A stretch of DNA of 22,218 nucleotides from JBBSDV01 sp038240335 (GCA_038240335.1 JBBSDV010000024.1:1-22218), one strand, 5' to 3'. Shown: positions 1-7,383, numbered from the stretch's first letter. Notes: generated by a model from the sequence alone, not told the origin. Made by a program: numbers and translations.

Positions 1-1
1 C

Positions 2-1033
2 GACGGCGTCTCGGCATGGCTACTTATCGCGGCGGTACCGGCGCTGATGTACGCGGCGACGCTGCGGGCGGTACTGCAGGCGACAAGCCGATTCATGGCG
101 ATGGGCATCGTCACGATCGTCCAGCCGCTCGTGATGCTCGCGCTCGTCAGCGCCGTCTACGCGTTCGGCGACCCGACGCCGTCGCTCTTCGTGATCTTCT
201 GGATCGCCTCGAACGCGGCGGCGGCGCTGTTCGCGCTATCGCAAATCGGGACTAGAGATCTCGATCTCGCCCACATCGTGAGGCCGCGCTGGGCGACGCT
301 GCGGCGGCTTGCCCGGTTCGGTGTGCAGGGCGAGAGCGGCAACGTGCTGCAGCTCCTCAACTATCGGCTCGATCAGTATCTCGTGCGGGCATTCGTCGGA
401 CTGGCGGGAGTCGGCATCTACGCCGTTGGCGTCTCGATGACCGAGGCCGTGTGGCTGCTCGCCAACGCCGTCGCGATTGTGCTGATGCCACGGCTAACAT
501 CGGCCGCGCCCGACGAAGCGCGGCGGATGACGCCGCTCGCCACCCGCAATACGCTCCTCGTCGCCACGCTCGGCGCGATTGCGCTCGGCGTCGTCGCGAA
601 GTGGCTCGTGCCGGCGTTCTTCACGCATCGCTTCGATGCCTCCGTTGGCGCGCTCTGGTGGCTCTTGCCGGGCACCGTTGCCCTCACCGGATCGAAGGTG
701 ATCACCAGCTACATCTTCAGCCAGGGGCGGCCGTTTGTGAATACGCTGATCACGCTCGCGTCTCTCGCGGTCACGCTCGTGGCGCTACTGCTGCTCGTGC
801 CGCCCTATGGCATCAACGGCGCCGCCGCGGCGTCGTCGATCGCGTACATCGCGCACTTCGCCGTGGCGCTGTACGCCTACAGGCGCATCTCGGGCCGGCC
901 TGTGCTTGAAGCGATCCTGCCGAGGTTCTCCGACGCGCGCTTGTACTCGGACGCCGTGACGAGCATCACGGCGAGGCTGCGGCGGCGGCCGATCGCGCTG
1001 AGCGACGGCGCGGATGCCGGCGCGCGCTACTGA
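2..1033 (+). CDS. Polysaccharide flippase (Wzx/MOP superfamily), 5'-truncated by window edge
   Basis: The reading frame is open to the first bases of the window, so the N-terminus lies outside; 343 residues are visible. The protein is a run of hydrophobic helices separated by short basic loops, and the segment around VGLAGVGIYAVGVSMTEAV is typical of oligosaccharide flippases of the MOP superfamily, where one transport helix bundle begins. Such proteins move undecaprenyl-linked glycans across the cytoplasmic membrane. The C-terminal ~40 residues are basic and likely cytosolic. The next gene, a glycosyltransferase, begins at the TGA of this one (TGAGATG), so the two are probably translated together. 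The substrate cannot be read from sequence. A peptidoglycan-lipid flippase (MurJ) is a less likely alternative. Confidence 0.85.
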   Translation, partial: DGVSAWLLIAAVPALMYAATLRAVLQATSRFMAMGIVTIVQPLVMLALVSAVYAFGDPTPSLFVIFWIASNAAAALFALSQIGTRDLDLAHIVRPRWATLRRLARFGVQGESGNVLQLLNYRLDQYLVRAFVGLAGVGIYAVGVSMTEAVWLLANAVAIVLMPRLTSAAPDEARRMTPLATRNTLLVATLGAIALGVVAKWLVPAFFTHRFDASVGALWWLLPGTVALTGSKVITSYIFSQGRPFVNTLITLASLAVTLVALLLLVPPYGINGAAAASSIAYIAHFAVALYAYRRISGRPVLEAILPRFSDARLYSDAVTSITARLRRRPIALSDGADAGARY

Positions 1034-1034
1034 G

Positions 1035-2240
1035 ATGGCAGACGTTCTCCCCTTGTTGCCCGAGTCGCGCCTGCGGATTGCCGTCCTCGGTGACTTCGAT
1101 AGCATCCACACGCGCTCGTGGCTCCGCTGGTTCGTCGATCGCGGCCATGATGTCCATGCGGTGTCTTTTTATCCGCCGAACGAGCCGCTCGAAGGCGTCA
1201 CGGTGCACACGCTCGCCGCGCGACACGAGCGCAGTTCAACCCGGAGCACCGACCCGCGTTCATCGCGCGGTAGTGCTCTTCTCGACCGAGTTCCGCGCGG
1301 CCTCGTCCGCATCGCGCAGGCGCTTCGCTATCAGCGCGCGGGACTGCGCCGAACACTGCAGGCGATCGCGCCCGACGTCGTGCACGCCCATTTTCTCGTC
1401 GAGCACGGATTCTACGGCGCAGCCGCGAACGTCCATCCGTACGTCGTGACCGCGTGGGGCTCTGACGTGCTGGTCGAGCCGGAGCGCGATCCCGTCTCGA
1501 AGCGGATAGCGCGCTGGACGATAGGGCGTGCCGATCTCCTGACATCGAACAACCGATACATGGCCGAACGCATGATCGCGCTCGGCGCGCGCCGCAATCG
1601 TGTCGAGATCATCACGCTCGGCGCCGACCGATACGTGCTTGATGCGCACGATCGCTCCGTAAACGTGCGTCTGCGCGATTCGGGTCGGGCGCCGGCAATC
1701 CTCAGCACCCGGGCGCACGAGCTCCTCTACAACATCGACGAGATCGTCGACGCCTACGAGATCGTGCGCGCATCGGCGCCTGGCGCCCGCCTCGTCGTGG
1801 CCCACGAGGGTTCGCAGACCGTGAAGCTTCGCCAGCGAGCCGCCGAGCGCACTGGCTCAATTGAATTTCTCGGCCACGTGGGGAGACAGCAGTTCCGCGA
1901 CGCTCTGATCGGCGCCGAGGTCTTCGTCTCCGTGCCGTCGTCCGACGGCACCTCCGTCGCGCTGCTGCAGGCGATGGCTGCCGGCTGCTTCCCGATCGTC
2001 TCGGATCTGCCGACGCAGCGCGAGCTGATCGACGACGGCGTGAACGGCCTTCGCGTGCCGCTGCACCGCCCCGACCTGCTCGCCTCGGCGATCCTCCGCG
2101 CGCTCGGCGATCCGCAGCTGCGGCGCGCGGCGGCGGCGGAGAACCAGCAGCGTATCGAAGAGCGGGGTCTCAATGAGAACGAGATGCTCCGTATGGAGTC
2201 GCTGTACCTGCGGCTACGCCCGGAAGCCCGGCATGCGTGA
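1035..2240 (+). CDS. GT4-family glycosyltransferase
   Basis: The 401-residue protein has two Rossmann-like halves (GT-B fold). The N-terminal acceptor half begins with RIAVLGDFDSIHTRSW, followed by VHAHFLVEHGFYG and VVTAWGSDVL. The C-terminal donor half contains ILSTRAHELLYNIDEIVDAY and a motif beginning SSDGTSVALLQAMAAG. It should transfer a sugar from a nucleotide donor during surface-glycan assembly, in keeping with the flippase immediately upstream. In classical GT4 enzymes the donor site carries E-x7-E; here the equivalent positions read D-x7-Q, so the second acidic residue is lost. An in-frame ATG at 1014 lies inside the flippase gene; 1035 is preferred because it directly follows the upstream stop and leaves the usual short N-terminus. 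Donor and acceptor are unknown. Confidence 0.85.
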   Translation: MADVLPLLPESRLRIAVLGDFDSIHTRSWLRWFVDRGHDVHAVSFYPPNEPLEGVTVHTLAARHERSSTRSTDPRSSRGSALLDRVPRGLVRIAQALRYQRAGLRRTLQAIAPDVVHAHFLVEHGFYGAAANVHPYVVTAWGSDVLVEPERDPVSKRIARWTIGRADLLTSNNRYMAERMIALGARRNRVEIITLGADRYVLDAHDRSVNVRLRDSGRAPAILSTRAHELLYNIDEIVDAYEIVRASAPGARLVVAHEGSQTVKLRQRAAERTGSIEFLGHVGRQQFRDALIGAEVFVSVPSSDGTSVALLQAMAAGCFPIVSDLPTQRELIDDGVNGLRVPLHRPDLLASAILRALGDPQLRRAAAAENQQRIEERGLNENEMLRMESLYLRLRPEARHA

Positions 2241-2294
2241 TCGTCGCCGCTCGAGATCGCGGCGGACGGTCGCAGCGCCGCCGCCATCGCACGA

Positions 2295-2300
2295 TATGCT
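2295..2300 (+). promoter_or_regulatory. Putative -10 box of leaderless ribD transcript
   Basis: TATGCT ends 6 nt before the ribD ATG. With normal -10 to start-site spacing, transcription would begin at the A of ATG, giving an mRNA without a 5' leader. No convincing -35 box or Shine-Dalgarno is present. The same arrangement precedes four other genes in the window. Confidence 0.4.
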
Positions 2301-2306
2301 GCGGCG

Positions 2307-3422
2307 ATGATCTCCGACGTCATGTCCCAGGCGCTCGCCGCGGCGGAAGCGGTGCTCGGCACGACGAGTCCGAATCCGAGCGTCGGCTGCGTCATCGTCC
2401 GCAATGGCCGCGTGCTGGCCGCGGGGGCAACCGAGCCGCCACCCCGGCGCCACGCCGAGATCGTCGCTCTTGACGCCGCGGGATCGGCGGCGCTCGGCGC
2501 GGCCGCGTACGTGACGCTCGAGCCGCACTGCTTCACCGGGCGCACGCCGCCGTGCACGGATGCGCTGATCGCCGCCGGGATCGCCGCCGTGCACGTCGCG
2601 ATGCTCGACCCGAATCCCCGGGTTGCCGGCGCCGGGGTGCAACAGTTGCGCGACGCCGGCATCGAGGTGACGCTCGGCGACGGCGCGGCCGAGGCAGGCC
2701 GGCTGGTCGAGGCGTACGTCAAGCATCAGGCGACGGGGCTGCCGTTTGTCATTGCGAAGTTCGCGGCGACGCTCGACGGAAAGATCGCGGCCGCGAGCGG
2801 GGATTCTCGCTGGGTCGCCGGCGACGAGGCGCGTGCCTGGGGCCACGCGTTTCGCACCCGCATCGACGCGATCATGTGCGGGGTCAACAACGTGCTGCTC
2901 GATGATCCGCAACTGACGGCGCGGCCGGGAGGCCTGCTCGCGCAGCGGCAGCCGCTCCGCATCGTGGCCGACTCGCGCGGCCGCACGCCGCTCACCGCAG
3001 CCGTGCTGAAAACGCCCGAGCGCGCCGATACGATCGGCGGCGTCACGCTGATCGCGACGACCGCGGCGTCGTCTTCCTCCTGGCGAGCGGAGGTCGAGGC
3101 GACGGGCGCCGAAGTGATCGTGATTCCGGCCGGCAGTGATGGCCGCGTCGATTTGCGCGCGCTTCTGACCACGATCGGCGGTCGCGGGGCGCTCTCGCTG
3201 CTCGTCGAGGGCGGCGGCGTCCTCCACGGCGGCATGTTCGCGGCCGGCCTCGTCGACAAGGTGCACGCGATCATCGCGCCCAAGATCGTCGGCGGCGCTG
3301 CCTATCCCGCCGTCGCCGGCCCCGGTGCCGCGCGGATGTCGGACGCGATCACGCTGCACGATGTCGAGATCGTGCCGCTGGGCACCGACGTCGCCTTCGT
3401 AGGCTACGTCCGGCAGGCGTAG
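2307..3422 (+). CDS. ribD: RibD, bifunctional riboflavin biosynthesis deaminase/reductase
   Basis: RibD deaminates diaminohydroxyphosphoribosylaminopyrimidine and then reduces the ribosyl side chain with NADPH in riboflavin synthesis. The 371-residue length fits the two-domain enzyme. The N-terminal cytidine-deaminase fold (about residues 1-145) shows TSPNPSVGCVIVRNG, the HAE zinc/catalytic motif at 49-51 and GRTPPC ending at Cys83. The reductase domain (about 150-371) begins FVIAKFAATLDGKIAA, then SRWVAGDEAR, and has the late LLVEGGGVLHGGMF motif. The first cysteine ligand of the usual EPC...TPPC zinc site is His74 here, with a cysteine right after it (EPHCFTG). No other rib genes and no FMN riboswitch are nearby. 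An ATG at 2322 is an alternative start; 2307 is favoured by the -10 box 6 nt upstream. Confidence 0.93.
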   Translation: MISDVMSQALAAAEAVLGTTSPNPSVGCVIVRNGRVLAAGATEPPPRRHAEIVALDAAGSAALGAAAYVTLEPHCFTGRTPPCTDALIAAGIAAVHVAMLDPNPRVAGAGVQQLRDAGIEVTLGDGAAEAGRLVEAYVKHQATGLPFVIAKFAATLDGKIAAASGDSRWVAGDEARAWGHAFRTRIDAIMCGVNNVLLDDPQLTARPGGLLAQRQPLRIVADSRGRTPLTAAVLKTPERADTIGGVTLIATTAASSSSWRAEVEATGAEVIVIPAGSDGRVDLRALLTTIGGRGALSLLVEGGGVLHGGMFAAGLVDKVHAIIAPKIVGGAAYPAVAGPGAARMSDAITLHDVEIVPLGTDVAFVGYVRQA

Positions 3423-3439
3423 GGCGCGACCAGCGAGCG

Positions 3440-3507
3440 TCCGCTTCCAACTCGCCCCGCGTTCGAGTTTGAGGCTTCGCACGTCCCGCTTCCAGCGTTT
3501 CCAAACC
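3440..3507 (+). repeat. Degenerate heptamer-periodic tract downstream of ribD
   Basis: The start of the ribD-dockerin gap (3423-3743) shows loosely 7-periodic sequence with units resembling GCTTCCA, GCGTTCG, GGCTTCG and GCTTCCA. The periodicity is weaker than in the other heptamer tracts of this window, so this copy is the least certain. The rest of the gap (about 3530-3660) is clearly more AT-rich than the surrounding genes and contains no credible reading frame. Confidence 0.35.
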
Positions 3508-3624
3508 CCTCGTAGAACGCGGCGGTTCGGGATTTGTTGCCAGGAAGCTGTCAAATAGGGAAAAAAAGCCGCATGTTAGTACTTCGTTAACGATTTGGGG
3601 TTCCGGCCCTACATAACGATTCCA

Positions 3625-3630
3625 TATACT
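3625..3630 (+). promoter_or_regulatory. Putative -10 box upstream of dockerin-domain gene
   Basis: TATACT matches the bacterial -10 consensus at five of six positions and lies in the AT-rich part of the gap. The region 17-18 bp upstream is a poor -35. It would give a leader of roughly 107 nt before the chosen start. Confidence 0.3.
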
Positions 3631-3743
3631 TCGCCCGCAACTCCACTCCCGTCGCTCGCCACGATTACCGTTCGATGCTCCCGGGCTGGAAGCTCGCCAG
3701 AGCGAAATTACCGCTGTCGCAACGGGCAGCCGGAGAATCACGC

Positions 3744-5120
3744 ATGTTCCGACCAGCAGCAGCGCTCGCGGCGACAGCCGCGGCATTGATACTTGGCACG
3801 CTTGTTTTCGTACAGACGCAGTCGGCCGGGGCGATCGTCCCGCCGGGGCAGGCCGACGTCAATCAGGATGGCCAAGTGACGGCCGCGGACCTAAGTTTGG
3901 TGGCGTCCGCCTCGGATCGGGCCGACGTGAACGGTGACGGCGTGGTGGACGACGCCGACTTGCAGTTCGTGGCGGCGCACATGGGTGAGCAGTTCGACGA
4001 CCCGGCGGCGACGGTGACGGCGATGCCGACGGCAGCGGCGATGGCGACGGCAGCCGTGGGCGCCGCCTGCGTCTCGAATTGCGGCGACCCGCGTAACTTC
4101 TGCGACAGCTGGAGCGGCGGGTTCTGCGACGACTTCCGGCGCAAGGCCTCCGGGTCGACCCAGCTGCCGTTCCCGGCGACGGGCGATCCGTATTCGTTCT
4201 CGTGCATGTCGAGCACGAACACGGCGTCGGCGGCGGACCAGCCGTACTATGACCCCTCGATGAACCGGGAGAACTTCGCCGACGGCTCGGCGCCGGCGCT
4301 GCTGCCGTTTCCGTGCGCGTTCTCGGCGAACGAGCACTTCATGACGCGGATCGAGGACGGCCAGTTCGGGATGGCGACGTTGCGGCTGCACCAGCCGTTC
4401 GACATCACGAATCGCGAAGGCCACGTGCATTTCGACATCGACCTGAAGACGAGTGCGCGGCGCTACGTGCGCTTCCTGCTCTCGCCCGACCTGACGAAGG
4501 CGATCGTCGACGATCGCGACGAAGAGACGACGGTGCCGCGGAACTACTTCTCGCTGTTCTTCATCAACGGGCGGTTCAGCAGCTCCGTCGTGCGGGACGG
4601 CGTGACGCAATCATCGTTCAACCCGCCGACGACCTACGTCGGCACGGACGACGTGCGGGATCACGTCGACCTGTACATAACGCGCACGCACGTCCGGATC
4701 GTCGTCAACGGCACGCAGATGGTGAGTACCGATGTGGCGGACATGGAATTCGATCGCGCGTATCCGTACCTGGCGCAGGTTTCATACAACCCGTGCAAGA
4801 CGGCGGAATGCGCCAACAACCTACAGACGTTCCATTGGGACAACGTAGCTTTCGACGGCCCTAAGCTGCCGATGAACAGCTTGACGCCAGCGGGTGCGCA
4901 AGATGTGATTTTCAACGCCTACTCGGCAACGGCGTGCGCGGTGAATGGTGTTGCGGCGAAGCCGACCGGCATGCTCTCGGACTTCCGGTGGCAGTCGTGG
5001 GTGGTGCGCGTGCCGGCGTCTGCGACCGTCACACCGGCCGACGTGACTTGCACGGCGGGCGGCTCCGGGTTCCACCTCTGGGACGCGGTGCCGCGGGAGT
5101 TCGAGATCGTCAAGCAGTAG
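3744..5120 (+). CDS. Secreted protein with N-terminal dockerin/EF-hand pair and LamG-like beta domain
   Basis: The start at 3744 is chosen because GGAG lies 8 nt upstream and the first ~30 residues then form a clean signal peptide (basic MFRP, long Ala/Leu core, AGA near 27-29). Two 12-residue calcium loops follow: DVNQDGQVTAAD at 38-49 and DVNGDGVVDDAD at 61-72, the spacing of a dockerin type I or paired EF-hand module. A Thr/Ala-rich linker leads to a Cys-rich stretch (CVSNCGDPRNFCDSW...) and a large domain with alternating beta-strand patterns such as VHFDIDLKT, VDLYITRTHVRIVVNG and FHWDNVAFDGP. These resemble concanavalin/LamG-like carbohydrate- or protein-binding folds. No catalytic residues are recognised. 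It is probably a calcium-stabilised extracellular protein; no cohesin or scaffoldin partner is seen here. Confidence 0.75.
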   Translation: MFRPAAALAATAAALILGTLVFVQTQSAGAIVPPGQADVNQDGQVTAADLSLVASASDRADVNGDGVVDDADLQFVAAHMGEQFDDPAATVTAMPTAAAMATAAVGAACVSNCGDPRNFCDSWSGGFCDDFRRKASGSTQLPFPATGDPYSFSCMSSTNTASAADQPYYDPSMNRENFADGSAPALLPFPCAFSANEHFMTRIEDGQFGMATLRLHQPFDITNREGHVHFDIDLKTSARRYVRFLLSPDLTKAIVDDRDEETTVPRNYFSLFFINGRFSSSVVRDGVTQSSFNPPTTYVGTDDVRDHVDLYITRTHVRIVVNGTQMVSTDVADMEFDRAYPYLAQVSYNPCKTAECANNLQTFHWDNVAFDGPKLPMNSLTPAGAQDVIFNAYSATACAVNGVAAKPTGMLSDFRWQSWVVRVPASATVTPADVTCTAGGSGFHLWDAVPREFEIVKQ

Positions 5121-5143
5121 TAGTCGACGCGACGCATCACGCA

Positions 5144-5189
5144 CCGGCGGCGGACCCGCGAGCAGGAGACTGCGGCGGCCGCCGCCGGT
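5144..5189 (+). terminator. Long GC-rich inverted repeat after the dockerin gene, possible terminator
   Basis: An 11-bp perfect inverted repeat (ACCGGCGGCGG at 5144-5154, CCGCCGCCGGT at 5179-5189) with a 24-nt loop starts 23 nt after the stop codon. The right arm also overlaps a 14-bp self-palindrome at 5172-5185. There is no T-tract, so intrinsic termination is uncertain. It separates the secreted protein gene from the next promoter. Confidence 0.4.
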
Positions 5190-5226
5190 CTGCGTGCGGA
5201 AGCGCTTGTCATCGGCGGCGTTTCGG

Positions 5227-5255
5227 TTGACCGGATTTTGGCGGTCGGATACGCT
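5227..5255 (+). promoter_or_regulatory. Sigma-70-type promoter for the RodZ-like gene
   Basis: TTGACC (5227-5232) and TACGCT (5250-5255) are separated by exactly 17 bp. Predicted transcription would start near 5262, leaving a leader of about 44 nt before the ATG. Confidence 0.5.
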
Positions 5256-5305
5256 CAGCGAAAGCCCCTTCTCCCGCCGCCGCGGGCGCACGAACACGAG
5301 CATTG

Positions 5306-5977
5306 ATGCCCGAACTCGGCCAGACCCTGTCCCAATCGCGAGTCGCCCGCGGCCTCACGCTCGAGGATTGCGAGCGCGATACGCGGATCTCAAAGCGCTA
5401 CCTCGACGCCCTCGAGCGCGAGGATTGGAAGGTGTTTCCGGCGCCGGTGTATAGCCGCGCGTTCCTCCGCACGTACGCGCAGTACCTCGGGCAAGATCCG
5501 GCGCAGATGATGCGCCAGTTCCAGACGCAGACGGAAGAGCCCGCGTTCAAGCCGCTCCCGGAGATCGCCGCGCCGGCGCCGACGGGATCGATGAACTACC
5601 TGCTCGCGGGCGGCGTCGTGGTGTTTCTCCTCGTCGCCGGCGCATTCCTCTACTTCTCGCAAGGCGGCGGCGGCTCGCCGGCGGCGAAGCCGGTCGTCAA
5701 GACATCGGCGACGATTACGACCGAGGGGCAGGGCGGTGGCCCGCGGCCGGCGGCCGGGAAGCCGCTCGGCGAAATCAAGAAGGGGATCGTGCCCGACCTG
5801 ACGTCGGTGCGGCTCGATGATGCGCTCTCGGCGCTGCAGCAGGCGGGGTTGGCGTACGTCGTCATCGAGACGGACAAGGCGAGCGGAACGGCCGGTGTCG
5901 TCAGCTCGCAGGATCCGGCGCCGGGCACCAAGGCTGGCAGCACGACCTCCGTGACGCTCGTCGTGCCGCGCAGCTAA
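5306..5977 (+). CDS. RodZ-like HTH-transmembrane protein with C-terminal PASTA domain
   Basis: The 223-residue protein has three parts. Residues about 1-70 form the HTH_25-type helix-turn-helix of RodZ and related proteins (LGQTLSQSRVARGLTLEDC, then ISKRYLDALEREDW and YSRAFLRTYAQYLG). A single transmembrane helix spans about 97-116. After a Gly/Pro-rich linker, a PASTA-type repeat (VPDLTSVRLDDALSALQQAG..., ending VTLVVPRS) runs from 162 to the end. RodZ anchors MreB and couples it to wall synthesis; PASTA domains bind peptidoglycan or its precursors. The topology puts HTH in the cytoplasm and PASTA outside, so the protein could link cytoplasmic elements to the wall. A TTG at 5303 is directly in front of the ATG and is an equally possible start. 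Function is inferred from domain content only. Confidence 0.82.
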   Translation: MPELGQTLSQSRVARGLTLEDCERDTRISKRYLDALEREDWKVFPAPVYSRAFLRTYAQYLGQDPAQMMRQFQTQTEEPAFKPLPEIAAPAPTGSMNYLLAGGVVVFLLVAGAFLYFSQGGGGSPAAKPVVKTSATITTEGQGGGPRPAAGKPLGEIKKGIVPDLTSVRLDDALSALQQAGLAYVVIETDKASGTAGVVSSQDPAPGTKAGSTTSVTLVVPRS

Positions 5978-6015
5978 GTGTCGTATTCATGGACATTGTG
6001 GCACTAAGCGGTCGC

Positions 6016-6044
6016 GTGACGGCTCGTCGCGACCCGGGTACGAT
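6016..6044 (+). promoter_or_regulatory. Putative promoter for wecB
   Basis: GTGACG (6016-6021) and TACGAT (6039-6044) are 17 bp apart. Transcription would start near 6051, so nearly the entire leader to the ATG at 6090 would consist of heptamer repeats. Confidence 0.4.
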
Positions 6045-6047
6045 CAC

Positions 6048-6089
6048 CAAAACCCGCAAGCCTCGAACCACGAACTACAAACTAACGAT
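6048..6089 (+). repeat. Heptamer tandem repeat (ACAAAC/CGAAC family) forming the wecB leader
   Basis: Six consecutive 7-nt units can be laid out: CAAAACC, CGCAAGC, CTCGAAC, CACGAAC, TACAAAC, TAACGAT, with the ATG immediately after. The same family is found at 12475-12504 and 19766-19800, and reverse-complemented at 12324-12386. No Shine-Dalgarno lies between the repeat and the start codon. Confidence 0.7.
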
Positions 6090-7214
6090 ATGAAGCTACT
6101 CTCCGTCGTCGGCGCGCGGCCGCAGTTCATCAAGGCCGCCGCGTTCTCCCGCATCGTGCGCCGGCGGCACACTGAGATCCTCGTCCACACTGGACAGCAC
6201 TACGACGCGCAAATGTCCGACATTTTCTTCGACGAACTGGCACTGCCGCGGCCGGACCACCATCTCGGCGTCGGCTCCGGCAGCCACGGTGCGCAGACGG
6301 CGCAGATGCTCGAGCGTCTCGAGGCCGTCATGCGCGCCGAAGCGCCCGACGCGGTCGTCATCTACGGCGACACGAATAGCACGCTCGCCGCCGCGCTCGC
6401 CGCGGCAAAGCTCGCCATCCCGATCGCCCACGTCGAAGCCGGCTTGCGGAGCTTCGTCCGCGACATGCCGGAGGAGATCAATCGCCTCGTCGCCGATCGC
6501 CTCTCCACCCACCTCTTCGCGCCGACCTCGGCGGCGGTCGCGAACTTGCAGCGGGAAGGGTATGTATTGGCAGACGGAGGCGCGGGCCATGAAGTGAGAC
6601 AGGCCTCCAGCCTCACCCCGTATCCACCACCGTCCTTGGCCGGCATACACCACACTGGCGACATCATGTACGACGCTCTGCTCCATCACGCCCCAATCGC
6701 AGACGCGAAATCGACGGTGCTCCGCGACCTTATGCTCACGCCCGGCGGGTACGTGCTCGCAACGGTGCACCGCGCTGCCAACACCGATGACCCTCACAAG
6801 CTCGCCGAGATCTTCGATGCGCTCGCGATGCTGCACGAACCCGTCATCGTCCCGCTGCACCCGCGCACGAAGGCCGTTCTGCTCGGCACCGACATCGAGG
6901 TCGAGTCGCCGGTGCGGATCATCGAACCAGCCGGCTATCTCGACATGCTGGCGCTCGAACGCAACGCCAGGATGGTGCTGACCGACTCCGGCGGTGTGCA
7001 GAAGGAGGCGTATCTTCTCAGCGTGCCGTGCGTCACCCTCCGCGAAGAGACCGAGTGGGTCGAAACGCTCGCGGACGGTTGGAACGTCCTCGCCGGCGCC
7101 AACACCGATCGCATCGTCGTGGCGGCCCGCCGGGAACTACCTGCCGGCGTTCCGCCGTCCGTCTTCGGCGACGGCCACGCCGCCGAGCGCATGGTCGCCG
7201 CCCTCGACGCATGA
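6090..7214 (+). CDS. wecB: UDP-N-acetylglucosamine 2-epimerase (non-hydrolysing)
   Basis: The enzyme interconverts UDP-GlcNAc and UDP-ManNAc, the entry to ManNAc-containing surface polymers. The start MKLLSVVGARPQFIKAA, the HTGQHYD motif, the aspartate of YGDTNST, the glutamates of HVEAGLRS and MPEEINR, the histidine of ATVHRAAN and the late TDSGGVQKEA and LREETEWVET blocks are all hallmarks of this GT-B-like family. The 374 residues are close to family length, but residues 161-185 are an extra segment between LQREGYVL and the expected GD-x-MYDAL block. The gene likely serves the same surface-glycan programme as the flippase and GT at the start of the window. It follows a heptamer-repeat leader and has no evident Shine-Dalgarno. 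Confidence 0.95.
   Translation: MKLLSVVGARPQFIKAAAFSRIVRRRHTEILVHTGQHYDAQMSDIFFDELALPRPDHHLGVGSGSHGAQTAQMLERLEAVMRAEAPDAVVIYGDTNSTLAAALAAAKLAIPIAHVEAGLRSFVRDMPEEINRLVADRLSTHLFAPTSAAVANLQREGYVLADGGAGHEVRQASSLTPYPPPSLAGIHHTGDIMYDALLHHAPIADAKSTVLRDLMLTPGGYVLATVHRAANTDDPHKLAEIFDALAMLHEPVIVPLHPRTKAVLLGTDIEVESPVRIIEPAGYLDMLALERNARMVLTDSGGVQKEAYLLSVPCVTLREETEWVETLADGWNVLAGANTDRIVVAARRELPAGVPPSVFGDGHAAERMVAALDA
6570..6644 (+). repeat. 75-bp in-frame insertion in wecB resembling intergenic repeat DNA
   Basis: These 25 codons encode ADGGAGHEVRQ then ASSLTPYPPPSLAG, which interrupt the usual short loop between conserved blocks of the epimerase. The Pro-rich part reads like translated CTCACCCC...-type dispersed bacterial intergenic repeats. 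That origin is an inference from memory of such repeats. The insert is an exact multiple of three and adds no stop. Confidence 0.4.
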
Positions 7215-7277
7215 GGATCCAACTGCCACTTGCGCACGATTCGGCATGCAACCGACGTTGGCCTGCCGATCGCCCGA

Positions 7278-7357
7278 TCGCATCTCACACTTCCCGTTTC
7301 AAACCTCCCGTATCCCGAGAGATCCTACGTCACGCGTCCCACGTCGAACCTCTCGCC
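7278..7357 (-). repeat. Heptamer tandem repeats between wecB and rsmD
   Basis: Two blocks of 7-nt units: TCGCATC, TCACACT, TCCCGTT, TCAAACC, TCCCGTA, TCCCGAG at 7278-7319, then TCCTACG, TCACGCG, TCCCACG, TCGAACC, TCTCGCC at 7323-7357. Read on the minus strand the first block (CGGGA / GTGTGA units) belongs to the same family as 10543-10584 and 11173-11207. It fills most of the 169-bp gap. Confidence 0.65.
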
Positions 7358-7383
7358 GCGCGGCCAACCCGCGAGCCACATCT

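Noticed and set aside
2241..2306. FMN riboswitch upstream of ribD
   Set aside because: The 66-bp gap is too short and lacks RFN-element conserved blocks; a leaderless promoter fits better.
2214..3554. Long minus-strand frame opposite ribD
   Set aside because: Its translation is Arg/Asp/Ala-rich low-complexity sequence, typical of the antisense of a high-GC gene, while the plus strand encodes a complete RibD.
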